Shown here: positions 1-8,128 of the stretch, piece by piece
How the letters are laid out: each line of letters opens with the position of its first letter
How positions within the stretch are numbered: position 1 is the stretch's first letter
Made by a program: the position numbers and the translations under genes
NCBI GenBank assembly: GCA_964604955.1
Contig: CAZSBE010000056.1
Span: forward strand, 1-18,782
DNA length: 18,782 nt
Direction of reading: 5' to 3'
Source: JALGWA01 sp964604955
GTDB lineage: Bacteria; Arandabacterota; Arandabacteria; Arandabacterales; JALGWA01
Notes under the pieces: generated by a model
Database searches by the model: none
What the model was told of the DNA's origin: nothing
Seen by the model: the letters and a program-made list of their open reading frames with translations, nothing else

Positions 1-1218
1 GAAGTAGTCGAATTGAGCATAGACGAGTGCGTGGACCGGGCGCTGGAAGTGAACGTGGACGTCCTGCGTGCCAACTTCAACGTGGACCGTTCGGAGGGGG
101 CCGGCCTGAACGCGCTGTCCGGGCTGCTTCCCAGCGTAAGATACGGCGTGAACTACCGCAGGTCCCCCTTTACGGGCGTCGGTGAGGGCAGGGTAGTGGC
201 TCCCAGTTCCTTTACGACCGGGCTCTACATCGATCAGCCCTTGTTCCACGGCGGCACGGAGATAGCCAACTTCCTGGGGTCCCGGGCCGACAGGAGGGTC
301 GCCGAGGAAGGCCTGCACGCGGTGGAGAACGAAATCGCCCTCATGGCCAGGCAGACGTTCCTGGACGTCCTGCGGGCGCAGAAACTCCTGGAGGTGCAGG
401 AGGAGGCCCTGGCGCTGAGCCGCAGGCAGTTGGAGCGCGCCGAGGCCCTGGTGGAAGTGGGCTCGGCGGTGATCTCCGACGTTCTACGGGCCAAGGTGGA
501 AGTGAGCCGGAACGAACTGAATCTGATTTCGGCCCGGAACAACCTGAGGCTGGCCAAGACCTCTCTCTGCCACTTCCTGGCGATAGACGGCGAGTGCACC
601 ATCGAGCTCGATGAGGACCTGGGCATAGAGGAGGAAGAGCGCAGCCTGGAGGATGTCCTGGCGCAGGCTATGAAGCTGAGGCCCGAAGTCCGGGAGGCCA
701 CGGCCAGCCTGGAGTCCCGCAACTACAGCCTCTGGGCGAACCGGGGCTACTGGTTCCCGCAGCTGAACTTCTACGCGGACTACACCTGGTCGGGACAGGA
801 CCGCCTGAACATCGCCGACTCCTGGGAGGAATCCGAACTCACCTGGGGCCTCAGCATGAGCTGGAACCTCTTCACCGGCTTTTCGAGATTCGGAAGCGCG
901 AAACAGGTCAAGGCCCAGCTCAGCACCGCGCGGGAGGACCTGGCGCAGGCCAAGAGAGATGTTGCACTCGAGGTCAAGGAAGCATACTATAGTGTCGAAG
1001 AAGCAAAGCAGAGGATGAAAATCAGCGCCGAAACCGTGGATCTGTCGGAAGAAGAGTTCAAGCTCGCGGGTGAGCGATACAGACTCGGCGCGGCTACCAT
1101 GCTTGAGCAGATAGATTCGCAGGTTTCCTTAAGCGAAGCCCGGACCTCGTTTGTAGAGGCCCGGTACGATTACGTGATTTCACTGGCGCGCCTGGCCAGG
1201 GCGGTCGGCACGAGGTAA
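1..1218 (+). CDS. TolC-family outer membrane efflux protein, 5' end outside the window
   Basis: This is the channel component of a type I secretion or RND/MFP efflux system, forming an outer-membrane barrel and a periplasmic helical tunnel. The frame is open to base 1. The first visible residues (an S-I-D-E-C-x-x-x-A-L-E pattern) match the segment that normally follows the signal peptide in this family, so the signal peptide and true start lie upstream. About 405 residues are visible, with two repeats of long Ala/Glu/Arg-rich helices (about 80-190 and 290-400) separated by aromatic barrel strands. This is the OEP double-repeat layout. A TTG at base 13 is in frame but would remove the signal peptide, so it is not the start. 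No membrane-fusion or pump gene lies downstream; partners are probably upstream. The gap to the next gene is only 48 bases. Family assignment is firm; the exported substrate is unknown. Confidence 0.9.
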   Translation, partial: EVVELSIDECVDRALEVNVDVLRANFNVDRSEGAGLNALSGLLPSVRYGVNYRRSPFTGVGEGRVVAPSSFTTGLYIDQPLFHGGTEIANFLGSRADRRVAEEGLHAVENEIALMARQTFLDVLRAQKLLEVQEEALALSRRQLERAEALVEVGSAVISDVLRAKVEVSRNELNLISARNNLRLAKTSLCHFLAIDGECTIELDEDLGIEEEERSLEDVLAQAMKLRPEVREATASLESRNYSLWANRGYWFPQLNFYADYTWSGQDRLNIADSWEESELTWGLSMSWNLFTGFSRFGSAKQVKAQLSTAREDLAQAKRDVALEVKEAYYSVEEAKQRMKISAETVDLSEEEFKLAGERYRLGAATMLEQIDSQVSLSEARTSFVEARYDYVISLARLARAVGTR

Positions 1219-1266
1219 GCCGACGCGGCCGGGGCGGGTAGCGTCGAAGGTTCTGCGTCGGTTGCC

Positions 1267-2511
1267 ATGAGCCCAATCAGGTCTGCGTTTACTTGTGCCC
1301 TAATCCTGCTTCTCGCGGCCGCGGTGGCGGCCGCTGAGGAGTTCTACCTTCCCGCGTGTTCCATGGAGATACCCAACTTCTGCGCGGATGCCGCGTATTT
1401 CAAGCGCGGTGACAGGTACTGGGTGGAAGTGTATTTCAGCGTCACGAACCGGGCCCTGCAGTTCGTAAAGACCAATCGGGGGGAGTACGTCGCCAGCGCA
1501 GACCTTTCCGTGGTCCTGATGGCCAGCGGGAACTCCCAGGTCGCCGGAGACACGCAGAGGATAAGGCTCCGCGCCTCGAGATACGTGGAAACCACGGCGG
1601 CCGACTCGTTGCGCACGGGCGTGATGTCCTTTCCGGCAACCGCGGGGGACTTCAACCTGATTATCGGGCTCTCCGACCGGGATACCAACATGAAGAGCGG
1701 AGTCGACGTGAAGTTCCATGTGCCCGAGATCAAAGACCTCCCATCGCTGAGTGATATCCGTTTGGACGAGCCGGGAACGCGGGGCAGGTCGCGGGTGTAT
1801 CCCAATGTCAGGCGCTCCTACACCGGAGACCTGACCACCATACCGTTCTATTTCGAAGTCTACGCCGGCGAGGAAGACCTGCCACTCGAAGTCGAATACG
1901 CGGTGATGACGCCCCGGGATGAGATAGTGTTCGGTGACACCGTGACCGTTTCGGAAGCGCGCCGGGCCGGTATTGAGGCCGACATCCCGGCCGAGGCCAT
2001 CTCGAACGGTTTTTTCAATCTCGTGGTGCGTATTCCCGGCGAGGACGGGGACTACAAGGTCCAAAGGGCAAAGTCATTCGAGGTCCGGAGCCAGTCATTC
2101 TACTGGGGGAAGGACGTGGAGAGCGCGATTGACCTCCTTGCCTATATTGCGAGCGGGAGTTTCATGGACGCTATGAGGAAGGCGGGCCCCGAAGAGCGCA
2201 AGGCCCTCTGGGAAGAGTTCTGGAAGGAGAAGGACCCGACGCCCGGTACGCCGGAGAACGAGTTCTACGAGGAACACCTTCGGCGTTTCGAATTCGCCAA
2301 TGAGCGCTTCCGCACCTCCTTCAGTCCGGGCTGGAAGACCGACCGGGGAAGAGTGTACATTACCTACGGGCCGCCCGACCAGATCGAGAATAATCCGTAC
2401 GACTCAGACCGGGACTCCGCCGAAATCTGGTATTACACGAACCTCGGCAGGCGCTTCGTATTCGTCGACAAAACCGGTTTCGGCGACTACCAGCTCATCG
2501 AAGAATACTAG
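1267..2511 (+). CDS. GWxTD domain-containing secreted protein
   Basis: A 414-residue exported protein. The N-terminus has a basic start, a Leu/Ala-rich hydrophobic core and an Ala-rich cleavage region near residue 23, typical of a Sec signal peptide. The middle (about 30-270) is beta-rich and probably Ig-like. The C-terminal 60 residues hold the domain-defining motif G-W-K-T-D at 355-359, followed by an R-G-R-V-Y-I-x-Y-G-P-P-D segment and a W-Y-Y...F-V-F-V-D-x-x-G-x-G-x-Y pattern. That is the GWxTD domain, found mainly in FCB-group and related candidate phyla, with no established biochemical role. It follows the TolC-type gene by 48 bases and precedes the peptidase gene by 17, so it is probably co-transcribed with them. 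The ATG at 1267 is the only start that keeps a clean signal peptide; its ribosome site is weak. Confidence 0.85.
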   Translation: MSPIRSAFTCALILLLAAAVAAAEEFYLPACSMEIPNFCADAAYFKRGDRYWVEVYFSVTNRALQFVKTNRGEYVASADLSVVLMASGNSQVAGDTQRIRLRASRYVETTAADSLRTGVMSFPATAGDFNLIIGLSDRDTNMKSGVDVKFHVPEIKDLPSLSDIRLDEPGTRGRSRVYPNVRRSYTGDLTTIPFYFEVYAGEEDLPLEVEYAVMTPRDEIVFGDTVTVSEARRAGIEADIPAEAISNGFFNLVVRIPGEDGDYKVQRAKSFEVRSQSFYWGKDVESAIDLLAYIASGSFMDAMRKAGPEERKALWEEFWKEKDPTPGTPENEFYEEHLRRFEFANERFRTSFSPGWKTDRGRVYITYGPPDQIENNPYDSDRDSAEIWYYTNLGRRFVFVDKTGFGDYQLIEEY

Positions 2512-2528
2512 ACAGCAGGTTGGCTGAT

Positions 2529-3320
2529 ATGGCTGTTGTGACCCGCCCCGTCGTTTGCCTCCGGTCCGGTCCCGACAATCGCTCCGAGATGCTGACCCAG
2601 GAGATCTTCGGGAGGAGCCTCAGGGTGCTGGAAGGGCGGGGAGACTGGCTGCGCTGTGAGGCAGCCGACGGCATGAGGGGGTGGGTGCCGGGGCAGGCGC
2701 TGGCGCGCGAGGCCCCGTATAGTCCCACGCATGCGACCGTCCGGCGTTTCACGGCCCTTCGGCCGGCCGGCCGCGGAAGCCTGCTGCTGCCCCTGGGCAG
2801 CCTGCTGGCCGTCGGGAAGGTGTCGGCAGGCACCGCGCGCGTGGTGGTCCCGGACGGCTCCGGCGCTCGCGTAAGGACCGGGGCGCTTGCCAGGCTGAGT
2901 GGGGGCAGGCCGGGGCCCCGGAAGCCCGCCGGGCTCGCGAGGGCGAGGGCCATACTGGAGCGGCTGATGCCTGAGGTCGCGGGAACCCCGTACCTGTGGG
3001 GCGGCAGGAGCACATTCGGATTCGACTGCTCCGGGCTCGTGCAGGCGGTCTACGAGTCATTCGGCATCGCGCTTCCGCGTGACTCGAAAGACCAGGCGCT
3101 GAGAGGCCGCAGGATAAAGTCCCTGGAAAAGCTGCGGCCGCTGGACCTCATCTTCTTCTCAAGCGGGGGCCGGGTGGACCACGTGGCAATACACCTGGGC
3201 GACCTCGCCATTCTTCACAGTTCCGCGCATGTGCGGCTGGAGAGCCTGGCGCCGGGCGATCCCGTTTTCAGGGGGGACCTGAGGGAAAGGTTCACATGGG
3301 CCACTCGTCCAATAGCATAG
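2529..3320 (+). CDS. SH3b-NlpC/P60 peptidase, probable cytoplasmic gamma-D-glutamyl-L-diamino acid endopeptidase (YkfC-like)
   Basis: A 263-residue cysteine peptidase of the NlpC/P60 family. Residues about 5-58 form a bacterial SH3-like domain (pattern L-R-S-G-P near 11-15, G-D-W-L near 38-41, G-W-V-P near 51-54), and 70-122 may be a second one. The catalytic domain starts near 137 and has Y-L-W-G-G (155-159), F-D-C-S-G with nucleophile Cys167, D-H-V-A with His218, and a third polar residue at His230. There is no signal peptide, unlike cell-wall hydrolases of this family. This fits YkfC-type enzymes that cut gamma-D-Glu-diamino acid bonds in imported murein peptides. ATG 2529 is preferred because an AGG sits 9 bases upstream; the in-frame TTG at 2520 has no usable site. 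The next gene overlaps it by 25 bases, which suggests coupling. Substrate is inferred from domains and context. Confidence 0.85.
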   Translation: MAVVTRPVVCLRSGPDNRSEMLTQEIFGRSLRVLEGRGDWLRCEAADGMRGWVPGQALAREAPYSPTHATVRRFTALRPAGRGSLLLPLGSLLAVGKVSAGTARVVVPDGSGARVRTGALARLSGGRPGPRKPAGLARARAILERLMPEVAGTPYLWGGRSTFGFDCSGLVQAVYESFGIALPRDSKDQALRGRRIKSLEKLRPLDLIFFSSGGRVDHVAIHLGDLAILHSSAHVRLESLAPGDPVFRGDLRERFTWATRPIA

Positions 3321-4354
3321 AGGGATTCGGCCGGCTGGCCATACTCGCCGAAGGCGAGTTCGGCGTAATCACGTCAAAGACGGCGGCATGTGTCATACGT
3401 TATGTACCGGACAGGGTGGCCTGTGTAATAGACAGCACCCGCGCCGGGGCCACCGCCGGGGAAGTGCTGGGCTTCGGGGGCCCGATCCCCGTGGTCGGCA
3501 CCGTGGAAGAGGCTCTGGCGCACTCGCCCGATGCTCTGCTGATAGGAATAGCCCCGAGGGGCGGCGCGCTTCCCGATGAGTGGAGGGGAGTGCTGCTCGA
3601 GGCGATCGCCGGCGGGCTCAGCATCCTCAATGGTCTCCATCATGTCCTCGGCGACGATGCCGAGATGGGCGCCGCCGCGAGGGCGGCGGGGGTGAGGATC
3701 TGGGACGTCAGGGTGCCCCGCGTGCCGGAGAGGATCGCGACGGGTGCGCTTCGCAGCAAGACGGGCAAGGTCGTGCTCACGGTAGGCTCGGACTGCCGCA
3801 CCGGCAAGATGACCGTCGCCTTCGAGGCGGCCCGCTATCTTGGCCGGCGCGGCATCGCGGCGGAGTTTGTCCCGACCGGGCAGACCGGGATACTGCTTGC
3901 CGGCTGGGGAGAGGCGGTCGACCGGGTCCCGGGGGATTTCATGTCGGCCGTCACCGAGAACCTCACGATGGAGGCCCTGGGGCGGGCGGGCATCGCGCTG
4001 GTCGAAGGCCAGGGCTCGATAATACACCCTGCCTATTCGGCCGTGACTCTCGGCATCATGCACGGCTGTTGCCCGGACGCGATGATTCTCTGCCATCAGC
4101 CCACGAGAACCGAAATCCCGGGCTACGATGTGGCCATCCCGCCGCTTACCGATCTCATCCGGACGCATGAGGAGATCGCGGGGCTGGTGCACCCGTCCAC
4201 CGTAGTGGCCGTCGCTCTCAACACCTTCGACCTCGACGAGGCGGGGGCGGAGCGGGAGGCCGCGCGCGCCGAAGACGCGACCGGGCTTCCGGTGACCGAC
4301 GTCATAAGGTGGGGATGCGAACGCATCGGCCCGGCCCTGGAGAAACTCCGATGA
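3296..4354 (+). CDS. DUF1611-family P-loop protein (DgcN-like; possible D-glutamate N-acetyltransferase)
   Basis: A 352-residue cytoplasmic protein with the two-part DUF1611 architecture. The N-terminal Rossmann-like domain spans about 1-145. The C-terminal P-loop domain carries an unusual Walker A at 164-173 (G-S-D-C-R-T-G-K-M-T) and the family-typical E-G-Q-G-S near 237-241, followed by an H-P-A-Y-S-x-V-T-L-G segment. DUF1611 genes often sit beside enolase-superfamily dipeptide epimerases, as here. From memory, some members (DgcN) have been described as D-glutamate N-acetyltransferases acting with a racemase (DgcA); whether that applies here is open. The start at 3296 has a good GGGAAAGG site and overlaps the peptidase gene by 25 bases. 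The stop overlaps the epimerase start as ATGA. This tight packing implies a shared pathway. The family call is firm; the reaction is inference. Confidence 0.85.
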   Translation: MGHSSNSIEGFGRLAILAEGEFGVITSKTAACVIRYVPDRVACVIDSTRAGATAGEVLGFGGPIPVVGTVEEALAHSPDALLIGIAPRGGALPDEWRGVLLEAIAGGLSILNGLHHVLGDDAEMGAAARAAGVRIWDVRVPRVPERIATGALRSKTGKVVLTVGSDCRTGKMTVAFEAARYLGRRGIAAEFVPTGQTGILLAGWGEAVDRVPGDFMSAVTENLTMEALGRAGIALVEGQGSIIHPAYSAVTLGIMHGCCPDAMILCHQPTRTEIPGYDVAIPPLTDLIRTHEEIAGLVHPSTVVAVALNTFDLDEAGAEREAARAEDATGLPVTDVIRWGCERIGPALEKLR

Positions 4355-5382
4355 GAGTCACGTGCAGGCTCGAGAAGCTCAAGCTGGACATCCCCTTTAC
4401 GATCTACAGGGGTACCACGGCCGAGCAGCAGGTCCTCATCGCCGAGATCGAGCACGGGGGCGTTACCGGCTACGGCGAGGCCTCCCCGTCGGCGTATTAC
4501 GGGGATTCCCTCGAGGCCGCCGAATACGCGATCCGCGGATCGGAGGCGCTGCTTTCCGGTCCGCAAATCGGGAGTGACCCTTATGCGCTGGACCTAATCT
4601 CATCGAGACTCCGGCAGGAGTTCCCCTCGAGCCCCTCGGGCAGGGCGGCCGTGGAGATGGCCGCGCATGACATCGCGGGCAAGCTCGCCGGGCTGCCTCT
4701 TTACAGGCTGCTCGGTCTCGCAGGTCTCGAGCTGCCGCTCACGTCGTATACGGTTGGCGTCAAGGACGTCGACCTCATAAGGGATGAGATCGACCGGCTG
4801 AGGACTTTCCCGGTTCTCAAGGTCAAGCTCGGTTTCGGACGGGAGGAGGAACTTCTCGACCTCATAAGCGCCGAGACCGGCGCCGTCATCCGCGCCGACG
4901 TCAATGAGGGCTGGGACGCCGGCACGGCCCTTGAGAAGATGGCGCGATACCAGGAGAGGTACCGCATAGAGTTTTTCGAACAGCCCCTGCCGAGGACGGA
5001 CGTCGAGGGCTACCGGCGGCTGATGGCCGAGTCGGGTTCCACCATCCTGGTCGACGAGAGCGTGACCTCCAGCGAGGACGTATTCAGGTGGGCGGGCCTC
5101 GCCCACGGCGTCAACATCAAGCTCATGAAGTCGGGCGGTATCCGGGAGGCGCTGGCGATGGTGACCGCGGCCCGGGCCGCCGGCCTCAAGGTCATGCTGG
5201 GCTGCATGGTCGAGACCTCGGTGGGAATCAGCGCGGCGGCGCAGATTGCGGCTCTGGCGGACTTTTGCGACCTCGATGGCAATCTCCTCATCTCGAATGA
5301 CCCGTTCGAAGGCGTCCGGGGCGAGGGCGGGGTGTTGAATCTCGGCGGCCTGCCGGGTCTCGGCGTCCGTCCCCGACGCTAA
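4351..5382 (+). CDS. Dipeptide epimerase (L-Ala-D/L-Glu epimerase type), enolase superfamily
   Basis: A 343-residue muconate-lactonizing-enzyme subgroup member. The acid/base lysine motif K-V-K is at 157-159. Metal ligands are Asp183 (A-D-V-N), Glu210 (F-F-E-Q-P) and Asp235 (V-D-E-S), and the opposite catalytic lysine is Lys257 in N-I-K-L-M-K-S-G-G. A D-L-D at 307-309 matches the DxD motif that binds the free amino group of the dipeptide in L-Ala-D/L-Glu epimerases. This favours a dipeptide substrate over an N-acylated amino acid. The likely role is to convert L-Ala-D-Glu from murein into L-Ala-L-Glu for degradation. The ATG at 4351 overlaps the previous stop (ATGA) and has GGAGAA upstream. 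An in-frame ATG at 4309 lies inside the DUF1611 gene and would add 14 residues foreign to the family, so it is not used. Confidence 0.9.
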   Translation: MRVTCRLEKLKLDIPFTIYRGTTAEQQVLIAEIEHGGVTGYGEASPSAYYGDSLEAAEYAIRGSEALLSGPQIGSDPYALDLISSRLRQEFPSSPSGRAAVEMAAHDIAGKLAGLPLYRLLGLAGLELPLTSYTVGVKDVDLIRDEIDRLRTFPVLKVKLGFGREEELLDLISAETGAVIRADVNEGWDAGTALEKMARYQERYRIEFFEQPLPRTDVEGYRRLMAESGSTILVDESVTSSEDVFRWAGLAHGVNIKLMKSGGIREALAMVTAARAAGLKVMLGCMVETSVGISAAAQIAALADFCDLDGNLLISNDPFEGVRGEGGVLNLGGLPGLGVRPRR

Positions 5383-5423
5383 TTCCTTGATTTGCCTTGC
5401 GTTATAGGCCTTCAGTTTTTCTC

Positions 5424-5438
5424 AAGTGCTCCCCACTT
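5424..5438. repeat. Small inverted repeat in the leader of the TonB-receptor operon
   Basis: A perfect 5-base dyad, AAGTG and CACTT, is separated by CTCCC. It lies in the 124-base gap between the epimerase and TonB-receptor genes, about 70 bases before the receptor start. It could be an operator or a weak hairpin. I found no convincing TTGAC-type promoter in this gap, so the promoter of the next operon is unresolved. Confidence 0.25.
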
Positions 5439-5506
5439 CTGGCCGATATTCAACAAGGGCTTAGTCAGTAAGGCAAAAACTACCAAAGCGTTTGGAGAGG
5501 TGCACT

Positions 5507-8113
5507 ATGCGTAGAATGCTAGCGTCAGCCATTTTTGCGTTTGTGCTCTTTGGGGTCGCCTCAACTCTGTCGGCCGGCACGAGCGGCAAGGTCTCGGGTG
5601 TCGTGGTCGACAACGACACAGGCGAACCTCTCGTGGCGGTCAATGTCACGGTAGAGGGAACTCCCATGGGGGCCATCACCAACCACGAGGGTCGATACCA
5701 TATCGTCAACGTGCCCTCCGGCACGTACACCGTGAAAGCGTCGATGATGGGGTATGAGAGCATCGTGAAGGAGGAGGCGGTGGTGAACGCCGACTTCACC
5801 AGCAATATCGACTTCCACCTCAGTCCCGCGGTGCTGGACATTGTCCAGGAGATCGTGGTCACGGCCGAAAGGCCCCTCATCCGCAAGGACAAGACGTCGT
5901 CGCTCAACATCATTGAGCACGACGAGATCGCGATGCTCCCGATAGAGACACCCTTCGAGATAGTCAGCTTCCAGGCGGGCTCGACCACGGACCGCAGGGG
6001 AATCCACGTCAGGGGAGGAAGGGAGACGGAGGTCGCCTACACCATCAACGGCGCTTCGATTCTCGATCCCATATTCTCCCAGGCAGCGGCCGGTTACGAT
6101 GAGGCTTCCATCCAGGAGATGATGATACTCACGGGCGGCTACAACCCCGAGTATGGAAACGCCCAGAGCGCCATCGTCAACGTGGTCTCCAAGGAGGGCG
6201 GCTCCGAGTTCAAGGGAGAGCTCGGAACCGCGTTTTACCTTCCGCTCGAGGGTCTCTGGGAGTCGGCCGACGACGCCGGCAAAAACAACACGGGATACGC
6301 GACCGGCACCCTCAGCCTCAGCGGGCCGAGTCCGTGGACGCAGGACTTGAGGTACTTCCTCTCGGTGGAATCTTCGAAGTGGGACGACTGGGACCCGCAC
6401 GTCCGCGTGCTCGAAAACCAGGGCCGCGATCGGGACCAGGCGATCTGGAAGCTCACTGCGTTTCCCTCGAACGGCGTCAAGTTCTATTTCGAGGGTCTCT
6501 ATTACGATACCCAGTTCAGCAGGTGGAACGCGCAGCGCCAGTATGTGCCCGAGACTTTCCTGGGCTACGACCGGTGGAGCCGGGCCGGCGTCCTCGGCAT
6601 GAGCCATATGATCAGTCCCAACTCCTACTATGAACTCGCCGTCTCGCGCTTCGAGACCAACTACCATGTCGCCCAGCCGGGCAAGTGGTGGAACATGAAC
6701 GAGTCTGAGGAATGGAACACCACGCCGGTTGCCGAAGGCGGCGGCGGCCTCAACCTCGAGACCGAATACGACGAGGACAATTTCATCATCGGCGGAGACA
6801 ACAACCTTTTCCACGACTCCGAGTCCGCGGTCAACGGCCTGAGGGGAAGCTACACCTGGCAGGTCAACAATTCCAACCAGGTTAAGGTCGGCACGGAGTA
6901 CACCAGGTACAAAACGAGACACCACGAAGTCTATGCTTCGCCGGGGAACGTATATAAGAACGAATACCTGGTCAGGCCGACGTACGCGGTCGCGTTCGCC
7001 CAGGAGAAGCTCGAGTACAGCGGGCTCATTGTGAACATGGGGCTCCGGCTCGACATGTTCAACCCCAAGTTCAAGGTTCCCTCCGACGAGACCTACCCCT
7101 GGGATCCCGCGATCCAGGTGCCGGGTCCCGAATGCGGCGGGCCCGATGCGACTGAACCCCCGCTCTGGAACCTCACCGACGCGGCAACCAAGGCGAGCAT
7201 CAGCCCCAGGCTCGGCATATCGCACCCCGTGAGCGACGTTGCGGTGCTGCATTTTGCTTACGGCCACTACTTCCAGGTGCCTCCTTTCAGTTACCTCTAC
7301 ACCAATACCAGGTACGACATGGGCGGGCACTGGCCCCTCATCGGCAACCCGGATCTGCAGCCGGAGAAGACGGTGTCCTATGAGGTCGGCATCGAGAGCA
7401 TCATCGGGGACGGCCTTGTCATCGACATTACGGGGTTCTACAAGGACATGGATAACCTGGTCTCGACGGTCACCATCAACGATACGCGGGACCCGGACAC
7501 GCCGGCGGACGCGCCGCAGTACACCACATACAGGAACACCGACTACGGCAATGTCAGGGGCTTCGAGTTCACGCTGCGTAAGCGGTTCAGGGAGTCCTGG
7601 ATGGGGCGTGTGATCTATACATTCATGATCGGTAAGGGGCGGAGTTCCGACGTAATAGAGGGCTACAACCAGCTCTTCGACGGCACGGTCGCTCCCACCA
7701 GAGAGTACTATCTTGACTGGGACAGGCGGCACAGCCTGGTGTTCGACATAGGCTACGGCCGGGTGGACAACTGGGCGGTCAACGTTCTCGTCAAGTACTC
7801 TACGGGATCTCCTTATACGCCCGTGGAAGCCACGCGGTCGTTACAGCCCGAGCAGAACACAGCGAGATTCCCGGATATATCCCTGGTCAACATGAGGTTC
7901 TCGAAGGACTTCCAGATCTTCGCCAAGAAAGAACAGTTGTTCGTTGAGGTCTTCAATCTGTTCAACAAGAAGAACCTGGTCAACTTCAGTGACGATAACA
8001 CCGACCTCATGAGAGAGCTGAGACTCTACGGCTCGTGGACCGGTCCCTATGACGACGTGACGGTTTACGGGAGGCCGAGGGAGATTCGCGGCGGATTCCG
8101 TCTTGTGTTTTAG
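5507..8113 (+). CDS. TonB-dependent receptor with N-terminal carboxypeptidase-regulatory-like domain
   Basis: An 868-residue outer-membrane, energy-coupled transporter. A Sec signal peptide covers about 1-23. Residues 27-108 form a CarboxypepD_reg-like beta-sandwich (G-x-V-x-D...T-G-E-P-L start, N-x-x-G-x-Y-x-I-x-N-V-P-x-G-x-Y pattern). The plug follows at about 115-236, with R-G-G-R-E-T-E, then the Y-N-P-E-Y-G-N-A-Q-S and V-N-V-V-S-K-E-G signatures. The rest is a 22-strand-type barrel with alternating aromatic residues, the F-N-L-F-N-K-K-N-L-V-N turn and a terminal Phe. The ATG at 5507 has GGAGAGG six bases upstream. An in-frame TTG at 5492 would put the ribosome site inside the gene. It is first in a three-gene surface operon, with 15 bases to the next gene. 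No TonB/ExbBD is in the window. The transported substrate cannot be told from the sequence. Confidence 0.93.
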   Translation: MRRMLASAIFAFVLFGVASTLSAGTSGKVSGVVVDNDTGEPLVAVNVTVEGTPMGAITNHEGRYHIVNVPSGTYTVKASMMGYESIVKEEAVVNADFTSNIDFHLSPAVLDIVQEIVVTAERPLIRKDKTSSLNIIEHDEIAMLPIETPFEIVSFQAGSTTDRRGIHVRGGRETEVAYTINGASILDPIFSQAAAGYDEASIQEMMILTGGYNPEYGNAQSAIVNVVSKEGGSEFKGELGTAFYLPLEGLWESADDAGKNNTGYATGTLSLSGPSPWTQDLRYFLSVESSKWDDWDPHVRVLENQGRDRDQAIWKLTAFPSNGVKFYFEGLYYDTQFSRWNAQRQYVPETFLGYDRWSRAGVLGMSHMISPNSYYELAVSRFETNYHVAQPGKWWNMNESEEWNTTPVAEGGGGLNLETEYDEDNFIIGGDNNLFHDSESAVNGLRGSYTWQVNNSNQVKVGTEYTRYKTRHHEVYASPGNVYKNEYLVRPTYAVAFAQEKLEYSGLIVNMGLRLDMFNPKFKVPSDETYPWDPAIQVPGPECGGPDATEPPLWNLTDAATKASISPRLGISHPVSDVAVLHFAYGHYFQVPPFSYLYTNTRYDMGGHWPLIGNPDLQPEKTVSYEVGIESIIGDGLVIDITGFYKDMDNLVSTVTINDTRDPDTPADAPQYTTYRNTDYGNVRGFEFTLRKRFRESWMGRVIYTFMIGKGRSSDVIEGYNQLFDGTVAPTREYYLDWDRRHSLVFDIGYGRVDNWAVNVLVKYSTGSPYTPVEATRSLQPEQNTARFPDISLVNMRFSKDFQIFAKKEQLFVEVFNLFNKKNLVNFSDDNTDLMRELRLYGSWTGPYDDVTVYGRPREIRGGFRLVF

Positions 8114-8128
8114 CCATGGAGGTATGAA

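Noticed and set aside
3374..4192. Minus-strand open frame opposite the DUF1611 gene
   Set aside because: The plus strand has the P-loop and the E-G-Q-G-S family motif; the antisense product shows nothing recognisable.
4309..4350. Upstream ATG start for the epimerase
   Set aside because: It would add 14 residues encoded inside the DUF1611 gene that do not fit the family; ATG 4351 has a ribosome site and an ATGA overlap.
5387..5408. TTGATT and TTATAG in the gap before the TonB receptor as a promoter
   Set aside because: The boxes are only about nine bases apart, too close for a sigma70 promoter.
5492..5506. TTG start for the TonB receptor
   Set aside because: The GGAGAGG ribosome site would fall inside the gene; ATG 5507 is correctly spaced and begins the signal peptide.
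5561..7732. Very long open frame (723 codons) on the minus strand opposite the TonB receptor
   Set aside because: The plus-strand gene has signal peptide, plug and barrel signatures. The antisense translation is Val/Arg/Glu/Asp-rich without domains, typical of the shadow frame of GC-rich codons.
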